Positions 34,215 through 43,762 of a stretch of 64,000 nucleotides of DNA are shown here, piece after piece. The stretch comes from GCA-2732755 sp965228265 (lineage in GTDB: Bacteria > Planctomycetota > Phycisphaerae > Phycisphaerales > UBA1924): NCBI GenBank assembly GCA_965228265.1, contig OZ245804.1, forward strand, positions 2,418,001 through 2,482,000, in the 5' to 3' direction. Made by a program: the position numbers and the translations under genes. Every line of letters begins with the position of its first letter. Positions within the stretch are counted from its first letter, which is position 1. A model generated the notes under the pieces. The model did no database searches, was not told the origin of the DNA, and saw nothing but the letters and a program-made list of their open reading frames with translations.

Positions 34215-35129
34215 ATGCCGACCACCCCCGCATTCCCCGAGGACTTCAAGACACCCGTCAAGCTCCGCATCATCAACCTGATCGGCGTCGTTCTGCCCTT
34301 TGCGGGCGTGATCGTCGCGATCTCGCTCCTGTGGAACGTGGCCTTCAACTGGCAGCAGCTCGTGATCATGCTGGGCATGTATCTCGCGACCGCCCTTGGT
34401 ATTACGGTCGGGTACCACCGGTACTTCACACACCGGAGTTTCCAGACACCAGGGCCGATTGCGGCTCTGCTCTCGATCTTGGGATCGATGGCTGTCGAAG
34501 GGCCTGTCCTGCAATGGGTTGCGCAGCATCGCTGTCACCACCAGCACAGCGACCACGATCACGACCCTCACTCCCCCCACGGTCACGGCGACGGGATCTG
34601 GGGCACCATCAAGGGCATGTGGCACGCGCACATGGGGTGGTTCATCTACAAGCAGCCCAAGAACCTCGACAAGTACACCAAGGATCTCAAGAAGTCCAAG
34701 CTCATCGTCTGGATGAGCCGCCTCTTTCCCGTGTGGGTCCTGGCGAGCCTTCTGATTCCCGCGATTCTGGGCGGGCTCCTGACGTGGTCCTGGTCGGGCG
34801 TTCTCTGGGGCTTTGTCTGGGGCGGGCTGGTGAGGATCTTCCTCGTGCACCACGTTACGTGGAGCATCAACTCCGTCTGCCATATCTGGGGCACAAGGCC
34901 TTACAACAGCCACGACGAGAGCCGAAACAACGCGATTTTCGGCGTCCTGGCGCTGGGCGAAGGCTGGCACAACAACCACCACGCCTTCCCGACGAGCGCT
35001 CGTCACGGCCTGCACTGGTGGCAGATTGATTTCAGCTACATGATCATCTGGGCCATGTCCAAGGTCGGGCTTGCCAGCGACATCCGAGTGCCCTCGCGCG
35101 AGCGTGTCCTGGCCAAGCGGGTCGGCTGA
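34215..35129 (+). CDS. Acyl-CoA/acyl-lipid desaturase (delta-9 type)
   Basis: The 304-residue membrane di-iron enzyme has the three histidine boxes HRYFTH, HRCHH and HNNHH in the order and spacing of stearoyl-CoA-type desaturases, plus four helices in two pairs. It introduces a cis double bond into fatty acyl chains, using electrons from a ferredoxin or flavoprotein, and so adjusts membrane fluidity. Between boxes one and two lies a His/Asp-rich loop (SDHDHDPHSPHGHGDG), longer than usual. The ATG at 34215 is the first in frame; no good ribosome site is visible. Confidence 0.94.
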   Translation: MPTTPAFPEDFKTPVKLRIINLIGVVLPFAGVIVAISLLWNVAFNWQQLVIMLGMYLATALGITVGYHRYFTHRSFQTPGPIAALLSILGSMAVEGPVLQWVAQHRCHHQHSDHDHDPHSPHGHGDGIWGTIKGMWHAHMGWFIYKQPKNLDKYTKDLKKSKLIVWMSRLFPVWVLASLLIPAILGGLLTWSWSGVLWGFVWGGLVRIFLVHHVTWSINSVCHIWGTRPYNSHDESRNNAIFGVLALGEGWHNNHHAFPTSARHGLHWWQIDFSYMIIWAMSKVGLASDIRVPSRERVLAKRVG

Positions 35130-35201
35130 GCATCGGGGCAAACTCGGGCAGCCGGATGGAGCGCCGAGCGTCTCGATCCGCGATATGCTCCCCCCGCACG
35201 G

Positions 35202-38200
35202 ATGCACGCATGTACCCGATCCATCCCGGCTCTGCTTCTGGCTTGTGGGCTAGCCGCCCCGTCGTTTGCGCAGAGCGACCGCTTCGCTGACATTGAGCTC
35301 CCGATCGAACCCGTCGCGGGCGAGATCGCACTCTCGGGGCTGCGGGCGTGGACGTGGACGGACGACTCTGGTCCGGTCCCCGTGCACAGGGTGGTGCTGG
35401 ATGACGATGTCCGGGTGTACCTTGCTGGCTACGAGATGGCGGCCGAGACCGCGGTGCTCTGGCTGAGCCCCCGCCCGGAATTGGGGCCTGATGTGGTGCA
35501 GGTCTTCGCCCACCTGACCGAGGTCTCGACGCCCGAGGCCGACGCTACGGTGGCGCTCGCATCGGACGTATTGAGCATCCAGGGCGTGATCCGGCTGACG
35601 ATGCCCGTGGATCTGGCGGCCGACGAGATCGAGCCTGGACCGATCGACCTGCCCTCGACTCTGGTCGCCGAGGTGGCCCTGTCTGGCTTCCTCGACACGG
35701 TCGAGACGAGCCCGATCATTACGCCGACGCCTCTGGACCAACTCGCCGAGGACCGCCCTGGGACGCCGATCCGCCGGATCGCCCCGGAGATGGACTTCAC
35801 AGACGCCCTGCCGAGAGCGACTGCGGGCAGCCCGATCATGACGGCCCGGGGCATCGTGAGTCTGGCGGCTGGTCGAGTGATCCGCACGATCACGGATGAA
35901 GAGCAAGCTGTGGTGCTCGAGGACGGCGTGAACGTGACCTATCGCGAGCCGGGCACGGACAGAGTGCTCGAGCTCTCGGCTCAGCGGGCGGTGGTTTTCT
36001 TCGCGACGGACGTGGGGCCGAACACAACGAGCGTGCGTGCCTCGAATATTGACGGCATCTACATGGAGGGCGATGTGGTCGCCTCCGACGGGCGGTACAA
36101 CCTCCGTGGGCCGCGGGTCTTCTACGACGTCCGCAACGATCGGGCGCTCATCCTCGACGCGGTGTTCAGCACATTCGACACGCGCGTCGGCTTCCCGCTC
36201 TATGTGCGGGCGCGCTCGGTGCGACAGCTCTCGGAGAATGAGTTCATCGCCGACCGCGCGAGTGTGTCGAACACCGCCTTTGCGCGCCCGAACCTGACCA
36301 TCGGTGCCCGCAGTGTGACGATCCGCCAGGAGAACCGCACGCTCGCCGACGGCTCGGATGATCCGTACCTCGTCGCCGACGCGAAGAACATCACGCTGAA
36401 CGGGCTGGGCGTCCCGATCGGATGGCTCCCGGCTTATGAGGGCAACCCGGAGGAGATCCCGCTCCGAGACGTGCGCTTTGTCACGAGTTCCAAGTCGGGC
36501 GAAGAGATCCGCACACGGTGGGACCTGTTCCCCCTGCTCGGCATCGACGAACCCGAGCAGCTCAGCGCGAACCTCCTGCTCGACGCCCTCTTCGATCGCG
36601 GGCCGGGCGTGGGCCTGACGTCTGACTGGCAGGGCGACGACTTTAAGGGCTCGCTGCTCACGTACTGGGTCATCAATGACACGGGCACCGACGTCCTGAC
36701 CTCGGGCGCCAAAGTCGAGCGTGATGGCGAAAACCGGGGCATTATCCGGGCTGAGCACATCGCCAAGGTCGGGGGCGACTGGACGGTGTTCGCCGAGGCG
36801 AGCCATGTCTCCGACGAAAACTTCGTCGACGCGTTCTACGAGAATCTCGCCCAGACAGGGCGCGAGTTCAAGACCGGCATCCACGCACGCAAGCTGACAG
36901 AGAATTCCTCGCTCACACTCGAGGCCTCCACCAACTTCGACGACTTCACGCCCAACGAGTACATCCTCCAGTCCGACGGCTACACCGTCGAACGTCTGCC
37001 GGAGGCGACGTACAGCATCGTCGCGACGGACCTCTTCGCCCAGTCCGCTCCCGGCCTGATGCTGTACTCGGGCGAGAGCCGAATCGGCAATCTGGCGCTC
37101 AACTTCACGGACAAGACCCCAGCCGAGTACGGTCTTCGCACCAACGCACGCGCTCAGGAGGCGCTCGGCCTCAACGCGAACCAGAACATCGAGGACGCCC
37201 TGATCGCTGCGGGCTACCCGGACCGCTCGATTCTGCGGGCCGACACGCGTCACGAGCTCTCGATGGATCTTGCGGCGGGGCCTGTCAAGATTCTGCCCTG
37301 GGTCGTCGGACGCGGCACGGTGTACGACACCGACTTTGAGAACTTCGCTGGCGACCGGGACAACAGCGAACGTCTCTGGGGAGCCGCGGGCCTGACGGTG
37401 GCGACGACGATCCAGCGCATCGCGAGTGATTTCTACAGCCGGGCGCTCGATGTCAACCGTGTGCGTCATCTGGTCAGGCCGAGCGCGACGGTGTTCTACG
37501 CGGGCAGCAATGTGGATCAGGACGAGCTCCCCGTCTTCGACGAAGACGTTGAATCGCTCGCCGACGGCGCGGTCATGCGACTCGGACTCGATCAGACCTG
37601 GCAGACCAAGCGGGGCGGACCCGGGCGGTGGTATTCGGTCGACTGGATTACCCTGGACACCGAACTCGTGTTCGCGTCTGACGATGCGATCGCAGAGGAC
37701 ACCATCGGGCGGTATTTCGACTCACGCCCCGAGAATTCGCACCTCGCCAACTTCGGCACACTCTCGGGCTCGATGCAGGCGACCGAGTCGCTCACCTTCG
37801 CGGCCGCGACCATTTATGACTTCGATGAGTCGGAGTCTTCGTCCTCGACCGCGGGTTTTGTGTTGCAGCACTCGCCGATCTTCTCGAGTCGGCTGGCGTA
37901 CCGCTACCTGAACGCACAGGACTCGACCCTCCTGTCTGCGGGCACGGACTACCTGCTCTCTGACAAGTACTCGCTCAGCACGGACGTGACGTACGACACG
38001 GATCTGGGCGATATCCAGAGCGTGCGGGGCGAACTCCTCCGCGACTTCCAGAACGCGGTCTTCGGGATCAGCTTCACGTACAACAACATCAGCGAGGAAA
38101 GCAGCTTCGGCCTGCTCTTCCAGCCGCTGGGCCGAGGCAGCGCGGCACGTGTCGGCGCCTCGCCCAGATCCGCCGCGGCTCGCGGAACGGACGGCCTAGG

Positions 38201-38207
38201 CAGCTAA
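35202..38207 (+). CDS. lptD: LPS-assembly protein LptD-like outer-membrane protein
   Basis: The 1001-residue product has a signal peptide (ALLLACGLAAPSFA|QSD). The first ~350 residues are beta-jellyroll-like and include the OstA-type IYMEGDVVASDGRYNLRGPR and VFYDVRNDRALILDAVF, as in LptA/LptD. The remainder is rich in alternating strands typical of a large beta barrel, with barrel segments such as FGISFTYNNISEESSFGLLF near the end. It would insert lipopolysaccharide into the outer leaflet. Identity is low to proteobacterial LptD as far as can be judged, and the N-terminal part is longer. A TATGCT hexamer lies twelve bases before the ATG. Confidence 0.8.
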   Translation: MHACTRSIPALLLACGLAAPSFAQSDRFADIELPIEPVAGEIALSGLRAWTWTDDSGPVPVHRVVLDDDVRVYLAGYEMAAETAVLWLSPRPELGPDVVQVFAHLTEVSTPEADATVALASDVLSIQGVIRLTMPVDLAADEIEPGPIDLPSTLVAEVALSGFLDTVETSPIITPTPLDQLAEDRPGTPIRRIAPEMDFTDALPRATAGSPIMTARGIVSLAAGRVIRTITDEEQAVVLEDGVNVTYREPGTDRVLELSAQRAVVFFATDVGPNTTSVRASNIDGIYMEGDVVASDGRYNLRGPRVFYDVRNDRALILDAVFSTFDTRVGFPLYVRARSVRQLSENEFIADRASVSNTAFARPNLTIGARSVTIRQENRTLADGSDDPYLVADAKNITLNGLGVPIGWLPAYEGNPEEIPLRDVRFVTSSKSGEEIRTRWDLFPLLGIDEPEQLSANLLLDALFDRGPGVGLTSDWQGDDFKGSLLTYWVINDTGTDVLTSGAKVERDGENRGIIRAEHIAKVGGDWTVFAEASHVSDENFVDAFYENLAQTGREFKTGIHARKLTENSSLTLEASTNFDDFTPNEYILQSDGYTVERLPEATYSIVATDLFAQSAPGLMLYSGESRIGNLALNFTDKTPAEYGLRTNARAQEALGLNANQNIEDALIAAGYPDRSILRADTRHELSMDLAAGPVKILPWVVGRGTVYDTDFENFAGDRDNSERLWGAAGLTVATTIQRIASDFYSRALDVNRVRHLVRPSATVFYAGSNVDQDELPVFDEDVESLADGAVMRLGLDQTWQTKRGGPGRWYSVDWITLDTELVFASDDAIAEDTIGRYFDSRPENSHLANFGTLSGSMQATESLTFAAATIYDFDESESSSSTAGFVLQHSPIFSSRLAYRYLNAQDSTLLSAGTDYLLSDKYSLSTDVTYDTDLGDIQSVRGELLRDFQNAVFGISFTYNNISEESSFGLLFQPLGRGSAARVGASPRSAAARGTDGLGS

Positions 38208-38235
38208 ACCCCGTTCCGTGCCGATTCGCGGTACC

Positions 38236-39762
38236 ATGCTTTCTTTGGCAGAAAGCACCCCCACCATCTACGTCACCGGCGCTACCGGCTACATCGGCGG
38301 GCGACTTGCCCCTCGCCTTGTTCAGCGGGGCTATCGGGTACGGTGCCTGACCCGCAGCGCCGCCAAGCTCCGCGCTCGCCCCTGGGCGAATCACGAAATG
38401 GTGGAGATCGTCGAGGGTGACGCGAGCGATCAGTCCACGCTCATCAAGACGATGCGGGGGTGCGCGTGCGCGTACTACCTCGTGCACTCGATGAACCCGA
38501 ACGTCGAGAAGTACAGAGAACAGGATCTTCAACTCGCCCGTCTATTTGGGCACTCGGCGCAGGTCGCGGGTGTGGAGCGGATCATTTATCTCGGCGGACT
38601 CGGCGGTTCGGAAGACGATCTCAGCGAGCATCTTCAGTCCAGGCGTGAGGTCGAAAGAACACTGGCTGACGGAGGGGTCCCGGTGACAGTGCTGCGCGCA
38701 GCGATGATCATCGGTTCGGGATCCGCTTCCTTCGAAATCCTGCGATATCTCGTGGAACGCCTCCCCGTCATGATCACGCCGCGCTGGGTGAGCACCGAAT
38801 CCCAGCCCATCGCGGTGCGTGATGTCATGCACTATCTCGTTGCCGCTCTGGAATCACCAGACACGGCGGGCCGGGTCCTCGACATCGGCGGCTCCGAGAT
38901 TCGCTCGTACGCAGAGATCATGCGCGAGATGGCCAAAGCGCTGAACCTTCGCAGGCGGATGGTCATCCCCGTTCCGGTGCTCACGCCTCGACTCAGTTCG
39001 CTCTGGATTCATCTCGTGACCCCGTTGCACGCGAGCATCGCCAGACCTCTTGCCGAAGGCCTGCGCAATCGCGTTGTCTGCCGCAATGACGACGCGCTGA
39101 AGCTGATGCCACACCCCGAGGGGCAGGCTCCATTGACGATCCGGGAGGCCATGGACGCGGCTCTTATCCGCATGCAGTCGGGCGAGGTGGAGACGGCCTG
39201 GTCCGACGCGGGCGTCATGCCCGGCGATCCACAATGGGCTGGCGGCACGGAATTCGTTGATCGCAGAGTCATCCAGACGTCCGCATCGCAGGATGCCCTC
39301 TGGCAGGCTGCGTGCTCGCTTGGAGGAGAGCACGGCTACTTCGCGGTCGACTGGCTCTGGCGCTTGCGCGGCGCCATGGACCGCCTCTCGGGAGGACCGG
39401 GCCTCATGCGTGGCAGACGAAGCCCGGGCAGGCTCATGCTCGGTGATGCACTAGATTTCTGGCGTGTCACAAGCATCGAACCCCCGAAGCACCTTGAACT
39501 CACTGCCGAGATGAAACTACCGGGCGTGGCGAGGCTCAGCTTCGAGATCGAACCCATTGCATCATCGACAGAACCACTCCAACAGAATCGCCTCACGATG
39601 ACTGCCACCTTCAGACCCAAGGGCCTGCTGGGCATCGCCTACTGGTACGCGGTTTTGCCGCTGCACGGGATCGTTTTCCGAGGAATGCTCAATGGCCTGA
39701 ACAGAGACGCCCTGCGGCGAACGGCCGAGAGGTCGCAGCCAGACGAGGCAAGCGGATCGTGA
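38236..39762 (+). CDS. NAD(P)-binding SDR-like protein with C-terminal DUF2867 domain
   Basis: The 508-residue product starts with an atypical short-chain-dehydrogenase/NmrA Rossmann fold: YVTGATGYIGGRLAPRLVQRG, then RIIYLGGLGG (the catalytic Tyr motif is degenerate), and VTVLRAAMIIGSGSASFEIL. The last ~170 residues match DUF2867, a SRPBCC-like domain often fused to this fold (HGYFAVDWLWRLRGAMDRLS). Function unknown; related proteins are thought to modify quinones or lipids. The ATG at 38236 is preferred to GTG 38218, which adds only six residues. Confidence 0.85.
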   Translation: MLSLAESTPTIYVTGATGYIGGRLAPRLVQRGYRVRCLTRSAAKLRARPWANHEMVEIVEGDASDQSTLIKTMRGCACAYYLVHSMNPNVEKYREQDLQLARLFGHSAQVAGVERIIYLGGLGGSEDDLSEHLQSRREVERTLADGGVPVTVLRAAMIIGSGSASFEILRYLVERLPVMITPRWVSTESQPIAVRDVMHYLVAALESPDTAGRVLDIGGSEIRSYAEIMREMAKALNLRRRMVIPVPVLTPRLSSLWIHLVTPLHASIARPLAEGLRNRVVCRNDDALKLMPHPEGQAPLTIREAMDAALIRMQSGEVETAWSDAGVMPGDPQWAGGTEFVDRRVIQTSASQDALWQAACSLGGEHGYFAVDWLWRLRGAMDRLSGGPGLMRGRRSPGRLMLGDALDFWRVTSIEPPKHLELTAEMKLPGVARLSFEIEPIASSTEPLQQNRLTMTATFRPKGLLGIAYWYAVLPLHGIVFRGMLNGLNRDALRRTAERSQPDEASGS

Positions 39763-39765
39763 CGC

Positions 39766-40590
39766 TCAGTCCCCGTCGTCTTTGAACTGACTCGAGTACG
39801 CAATCCCGATCATCATCGTCGGCGGCAGGATCATTGCGCCGGCTTCTTGCGCCACCTCGTCGAGGTTCCGCAGGTCCCCCGCTTCAATCTTCGCCTTGAG
39901 ATCAACCGCCGCGTTCTCCCAGGCTCGCATCAGGTAGCCGGCGATATCCCACTGCTCTTTCGTGCGTGGGCGGTACTTCGTGATGATCGGCAGATCCATC
40001 GGGATCACGATGTACCACTTCTCGTCCACGTCCTGTCGCATCATGATGCCGAAGGGCGGGAGCATGGGTTTCTCGTCCCACATGAGCCCGACGTACCCGT
40101 CGGAGATCGGAATGGTCGAAAGTCGATCCGTCGCTTGCTCGAATGAGGCGTATGGGTTGGAGAGCAGCTGGCGGAATGCGAGATTGAACGCGTCGCCCGG
40201 ATTGGACCGCTGCTGGTTTCGGTTGCGACGATTCTGGAAAGCCGACTGGGAGAAACGGGAGAGGATGTTCGTTGCCTCGCCCCGAGCCGCGGCTTCTTCG
40301 GTCTGCTTCCGCAAATCGGCGACCTCGTCGGGGTAGGTTTCACCGATGGTCTCGGCGAGCTCGGCGAGGCGACCGCACATCCGCCCGAACCGCCGGAGCG
40401 CCAGACGCATGTCCTCGTCCTCGGCGTAGAAGAGTTCGTGGAGTCGGCGGGTGTTGCCGTCCTTGACCATCGCCTCCAGACTCTCGATGACCTGCTCTGG
40501 GGTGTCCTGCTTGTATTCCTTGGGCCCACGGCGACACCCCGCTGCCGCGAGCGTGACCGCCAGACACAGACACAGGAGCCATCGAGCCAT
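39766..40590 (-). CDS. Lipoprotein of unknown function
   Basis: The 274-residue product has a lipoprotein signal ending LAVTLAAAGC, followed by a helical domain with EQVIESLEAMVKDGNTRRLH and a long charged middle. The later ISDGYVGLMWDEKPMLPPFG and DEKWYIVIPMDLPIITKY suggest a small beta domain. No family is recognised. Placement divergent from thiS with 37 bp between and converging with the SDR gene says little about function. TACGAT lies five bases before the ATG. Confidence 0.75.
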   Translation of the reverse strand: MARWLLCLCLAVTLAAAGCRRGPKEYKQDTPEQVIESLEAMVKDGNTRRLHELFYAEDEDMRLALRRFGRMCGRLAELAETIGETYPDEVADLRKQTEEAAARGEATNILSRFSQSAFQNRRNRNQQRSNPGDAFNLAFRQLLSNPYASFEQATDRLSTIPISDGYVGLMWDEKPMLPPFGIMMRQDVDEKWYIVIPMDLPIITKYRPRTKEQWDIAGYLMRAWENAAVDLKAKIEAGDLRNLDEVAQEAGAMILPPTMMIGIAYSSQFKDDGD

Positions 40591-40595
40591 GCCCG

Positions 40596-40601
40596 ATCGT
40601 A
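40596..40601 (-). promoter_or_regulatory. Candidate -10 hexamer of the lipoprotein gene
   Basis: TACGAT ends five bases before the ATG at 40590 on the minus strand; it lies back to back with the thiS hexamer. Confidence 0.45.
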
Positions 40602-40616
40602 CCGGATCGGGGGGCG

Positions 40617-40622
40617 TAGGAT
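40617..40622 (+). promoter_or_regulatory. Candidate -10 hexamer for leaderless thiS
   Basis: TAGGAT ends five bases before the thiS ATG at 40628. GAGG lies too close to the ATG to act as a ribosome site. Confidence 0.45.
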
Positions 40623-40627
40623 GAGGC

Positions 40628-40828
40628 ATGCGGATCGAACTCAACGGCAAAGACCATGAAATCGCGGGCGAAGCGACCGTTTCGGCTCTCATCGAGGAGC
40701 TCGGGCTCCAGAACCAGGCGTGTGCCGTGGAGGTCAACAAGAAGCTCGTCCGCAAAGCCGAGCACGCGGAACACGCGCTCACCGAGGGCGACCGCGTCGA
40801 GATCGTGACACTCGTAGGAGGAGGCTGA
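40628..40828 (+). CDS. thiS: Sulfur carrier protein ThiS
   Basis: The 66-residue ubiquitin-like protein begins with MRIELNGKDHEI and ends VTLVGGG; the terminal Gly-Gly is adenylated and thiocarboxylated to donate sulfur for the thiamin thiazole ring. Size equals the family's (~66). It lies three bases before thiG, as in many thiamin operons. The activating enzyme (ThiF) and other thi genes are not in the window. One extra Gly follows the usual GG end. Confidence 0.93.
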   Translation: MRIELNGKDHEIAGEATVSALIEELGLQNQACAVEVNKKLVRKAEHAEHALTEGDRVEIVTLVGGG

Positions 40829-40831
40829 GCC

Positions 40832-41677
40832 ATGACGACCGTAACCCCCGAAACCGATTCCGGCCTGCTCAACCTCGGCTCGCGCACATTCGATTCGCGT
40901 TTGATTGTGGGGACGGGCAAGTACGCCACCAACGAACTCATGCGCGACGCACTCGACGCCTCGGGCGCCCAGGTCGTCACCGTTGCGGTGCGGCGTGAAC
41001 GCCTCTACAACGAGCAGGGCCAGAGCCTGCTCGAGTTCCTGGATCTGTCGCGGTACACGATCCTGCCCAACACGGCCGGATGCTTCAGTGCAGTGGACGC
41101 GGTCCGGGTGGCCAGGCTCGGGCGCGAGCTCCTCGAACAGCTCGGCAACCCCGGCGCGAACTGGGTGAAGCTCGAAGTCCTGGGTGATAAGAAAACGCTC
41201 CTGCCCGACCCGGTCGGGACGCTTGAAGCCGTGCGCGAGCTTGTCGCCGACGGTTTCGAGGTGCTCTGTTACACCTCCGACGACCCGATCAGCGCGATGC
41301 GGATCAAGGACGCCGGCGCGACGAGCGTCATGCCCGCCGGCAGCCCGATCGGCTCGGGACAGGGCATCCTGAACCGCAACAACATCGTGCTGTGCCTAGA
41401 GCTGCTCAAGCAGAACGACCCGACCTACCCCGTGATCGTTGACGCGGGCGTCGGCTCGGCGAGCGATGTCGCGGTCGCGATGGAACTCGGCGCCGACGGC
41501 GTGCTCCTGAACACAGCCGTCGCCCACGCCAAGGACCCGGTCCTGATGGCCAGCGCCATGCGCCACGCGACGACCGCCGGCCGCCAGAGCTACCTCGCCG
41601 GCCGCATCGCCAAGAAGCTCTACGCCACCGCCAGCAGCCCGATGGAAGGGGCGATCAGCTATATTCCGGGGGAATGA
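40832..41677 (+). CDS. thiG: Thiazole synthase
   Basis: The 281-residue TIM-barrel enzyme makes thiamin thiazole phosphate from deoxyxylulose phosphate, dehydroglycine and ThiS thiocarboxylate. Typical stretches are RLIVGTGKYATNELMRDAL, LPNTAGCFSAVDAVR, WVKLEVLGDKKTLLPD with the Schiff-base Lys, and PVIVDAGVGSASDVAVAMEL. GAGGAGG is part of the ThiS C-terminal codons and serves as its ribosome site. About 15 residues longer at the N-terminus than the E. coli protein. Confidence 0.96.
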   Translation: MTTVTPETDSGLLNLGSRTFDSRLIVGTGKYATNELMRDALDASGAQVVTVAVRRERLYNEQGQSLLEFLDLSRYTILPNTAGCFSAVDAVRVARLGRELLEQLGNPGANWVKLEVLGDKKTLLPDPVGTLEAVRELVADGFEVLCYTSDDPISAMRIKDAGATSVMPAGSPIGSGQGILNRNNIVLCLELLKQNDPTYPVIVDAGVGSASDVAVAMELGADGVLLNTAVAHAKDPVLMASAMRHATTAGRQSYLAGRIAKKLYATASSPMEGAISYIPGE

Positions 41678-41741
41678 TTCCGAATCGAATCAGACTTCCA
41701 GACGATCGCGCTACGCCTGCTTAGCGTGCAGCTGCAACGTA

Positions 41742-41784
41742 TGACAAAACGAAACCGAGCCCCGGACGCAGGCCCAGGGCTCGG
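41742..41784 (-). terminator. Terminator of the gene at 41795 (minus strand)
   Basis: On the minus strand CCGAGCCC and GGGCTCGG form an 8-bp stem around a 14-base GC-rich loop, followed by TTTCGTTTTG. In the plus direction no T run follows, so it serves mainly the minus-strand gene. Confidence 0.6.
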
Positions 41785-41794
41785 GTGAAGTGGG

Positions 41795-42181
41795 TTAATC
41801 CGCCGCGGCGGGGAAGGTCTCGGTCTCCTCGGCCTCGTCGGGCGATGCGCTCTTGTTTCGCGCCATCGCCTCGAACACGGCCTTGCCGAAGGGCGCGGGG
41901 ACCACGCCCAGCCTGCTGCGACGGACGTCGAGCATCAGGCTCTTGCCGCTGACACGGGTGGCCAGGACAAGCGGGACCGCGACGGCCTCGACGCGCAGGA
42001 TCACCGGGCCGCGCGGCGGCATGATGACCACCCGACGCAGCTTCGGGCCCTCGTCGGCGCTCGGGCCGAAGGGCGAGCAGCCCGTCATGAACTCCTGCAC
42101 ACGCCGCAGCTCGACCACATAGGTCCCGACCGCGATGTCCTCGGGCGCAACCGCCCGAACGATTGAGATGTCCTTCTCCAT
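41795..42181 (-). CDS. Hypothetical cytosolic protein
   Basis: The 128-residue product has no signal or helix. It shows a beta-rich middle (GTYVVELRRVQEFM, RVVIMPPRGPVILRVEAVAV) and a Glu/Asp-rich end. I do not recognise the family. The ATG at 42181 follows GGGGGT at a usable distance; an ATG at 42199 is an alternative. Its own terminator and a 306-bp upstream gap suggest a separate transcript. Confidence 0.65.
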   Translation of the reverse strand: MEKDISIVRAVAPEDIAVGTYVVELRRVQEFMTGCSPFGPSADEGPKLRRVVIMPPRGPVILRVEAVAVPLVLATRVSGKSLMLDVRRSRLGVVPAPFGKAVFEAMARNKSASPDEAEETETFPAAAD

Positions 42182-42487
42182 AGCATGACCCCCGGCCATT
42201 CGGGCCGGTTCGAAACTGAGCGCGAAACGCTCGCGCCGATAAACGCAGTATGACGATTGTGAGATTGAGAACCAGGCCTGATCAGGCCGGCAGTGTGCGG
42301 GCGAACCCATCGCGACTCGACCCGTGGTCGTATTCGCCGCGATTCAGTCTGTCGGTGTACATCACAGACATGGGGTTCCTCCGAGGGAGCGAGCATTGCG
42401 TGCACCTGAACCAGTGTCAACTCGGTGAGTCATACTTTCTTGCATGGAGTCGCAATATTTCTGATGCGCTCCCATTCGCCCGCGTGC
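42182..42487. other. Intergenic region with a palindrome
   Basis: No convincing gene lies in these 306 bp. The notable feature is the perfect 14-bp palindrome GGCCTGATCAGGCC at 42275-42288, a possible operator for the divergently placed hypothetical gene. The right half is the 3' side of cinA and contains no T-rich terminator. Confidence 0.5.
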
Positions 42488-43738
42488 TTACGCCCGCTGC
42501 TCTTTGAGAGCTTTCCAGAGCATCGCCAGAGCGGCGGTTGCGGATCGCTGGCGGACCAGGCCGCGGTCGCCCTTGAAGTAGAAACGCTCGGCACGGGTGC
42601 CGCCGGGCGCAGCGAGACCAATCCAGACAGTCCCGACGGGCTTCTCGTCCGACCCCCTGCCGGGTCCTGCGACACCGGTCACACTGATGGCGTAATCCGC
42701 CCCGCTCCGCTCACGACCACCCTCGGCCATCGCCCGGCAGCATTCCTCGCTCACCGCGCCGTGCTGCTCGAAAATCTCTGCGGGCACGCCCACCTGGCGC
42801 GATTTCATCTCGTTTGTGTAGGTCACCCATCCGCCGACGTAAACCACGGATGACCCCGGGACACCCGTCAGCATCTCCCCGATCAGGCCACCGGTGCAGG
42901 ATTCCACCGTAGCCAGCTTCTCCTGTCGCTCATTGAGTTGCTCGAGAACAACCTCGGCGAGGGTCGCGTCATGGTCTGCGAAGACGATGTCGCCGATCTT
43001 GTCCCGGACCTTGGCCACGGTCTCGTCGAGCAGTCGCTGTCCTTCACTCTGGTCGTTGCCTTCGTACCGGATTCGGCACGTCACGATACTGGCCGAGGCT
43101 GTCGTCCCGACGAGCGGGTTGCGTTCGCGGTCCATGAGTTCGCCCAATCGGTCCGCGATCGCAGACTCCCCGAGGCCAACAGTGGGCAGCACACGCGTCA
43201 TCACCACGCGGTCCGTCTTGAGCCGGGGCACCACGAAACGCTCGAACATGGGATGCATCTCGCGCGGCGGACCGGGCATGCAGAAGACATCCGCCCCCGA
43301 GAAAGCTGCGTGCAAACCCGGCGCGGTCCCCTTCTCGTTCGGGAGGCATGTTGCCGAGCTTGGCCGCATCGCCTGCACCCGGTTCGCGTTCGGCATGGGT
43401 TTACCAAGCCCCTCGAACCACTCGAGCAGTTGCTTGAGCGCCTCGGCGTCCTCGACAACCTCGTCGCCCATCGCCCTGCCAAGCGCATGGCGCGTGAGAT
43501 CGTCGGCGGTCGGACCGAGTCCGCCCGTCGAGAGGACCAGGTCATGCGCGTTTGCCAGCTCAGCAAAGCGAGCCGCGAGCGAGGGGAGGTCATCGGGCAC
43601 AGTCATCTTGATCGATACGGTGACGCCCAGATTCGTCAGCCGATCGGCGAGCCATTTGGAGTTGGTATCGAGCTTCTGGCCGAGCGTGATCTCGTCGCCG
43701 ATGCTCAGGATCGCCGCGGTGCGGTGGAGTTGCGTCAT
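42488..43738 (-). CDS. cinA: CinA-family nicotinamide-nucleotide amidohydrolase
   Basis: The 416-residue protein has an N-terminal MoCF-like COG1058 domain (AILSIGDEITLGQKLDTNSKW, STGGLGPTADDLTRHAL, CMPGPPREMHPMF) and a C-terminal NMN amidase domain (LATVESCTGGLIGEMLTGVP, ISVTGVAGPGRGSDEKPVGTV). Together these hydrolyse ADP-ribose-type compounds and deamidate NMN in NAD recycling. Catalytic Ser lies in VESCTGG and a Lys after KPVGTV. Length is normal (~415). TACGCT is six bases before the ATG. Confidence 0.95.
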   Translation of the reverse strand: MTQLHRTAAILSIGDEITLGQKLDTNSKWLADRLTNLGVTVSIKMTVPDDLPSLAARFAELANAHDLVLSTGGLGPTADDLTRHALGRAMGDEVVEDAEALKQLLEWFEGLGKPMPNANRVQAMRPSSATCLPNEKGTAPGLHAAFSGADVFCMPGPPREMHPMFERFVVPRLKTDRVVMTRVLPTVGLGESAIADRLGELMDRERNPLVGTTASASIVTCRIRYEGNDQSEGQRLLDETVAKVRDKIGDIVFADHDATLAEVVLEQLNERQEKLATVESCTGGLIGEMLTGVPGSSVVYVGGWVTYTNEMKSRQVGVPAEIFEQHGAVSEECCRAMAEGGRERSGADYAISVTGVAGPGRGSDEKPVGTVWIGLAAPGGTRAERFYFKGDRGLVRQRSATAALAMLWKALKEQRA

Positions 43739-43744
43739 GCCCTC

Positions 43745-43750
43745 AGCGTA
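43745..43750 (-). promoter_or_regulatory. Candidate -10 hexamer for leaderless cinA
   Basis: TACGCT ends six bases before the cinA ATG at 43738, in the 24-bp gap after pyruvate kinase. Confidence 0.35.
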
Positions 43751-43762
43751 CGCCGGGCGTGC

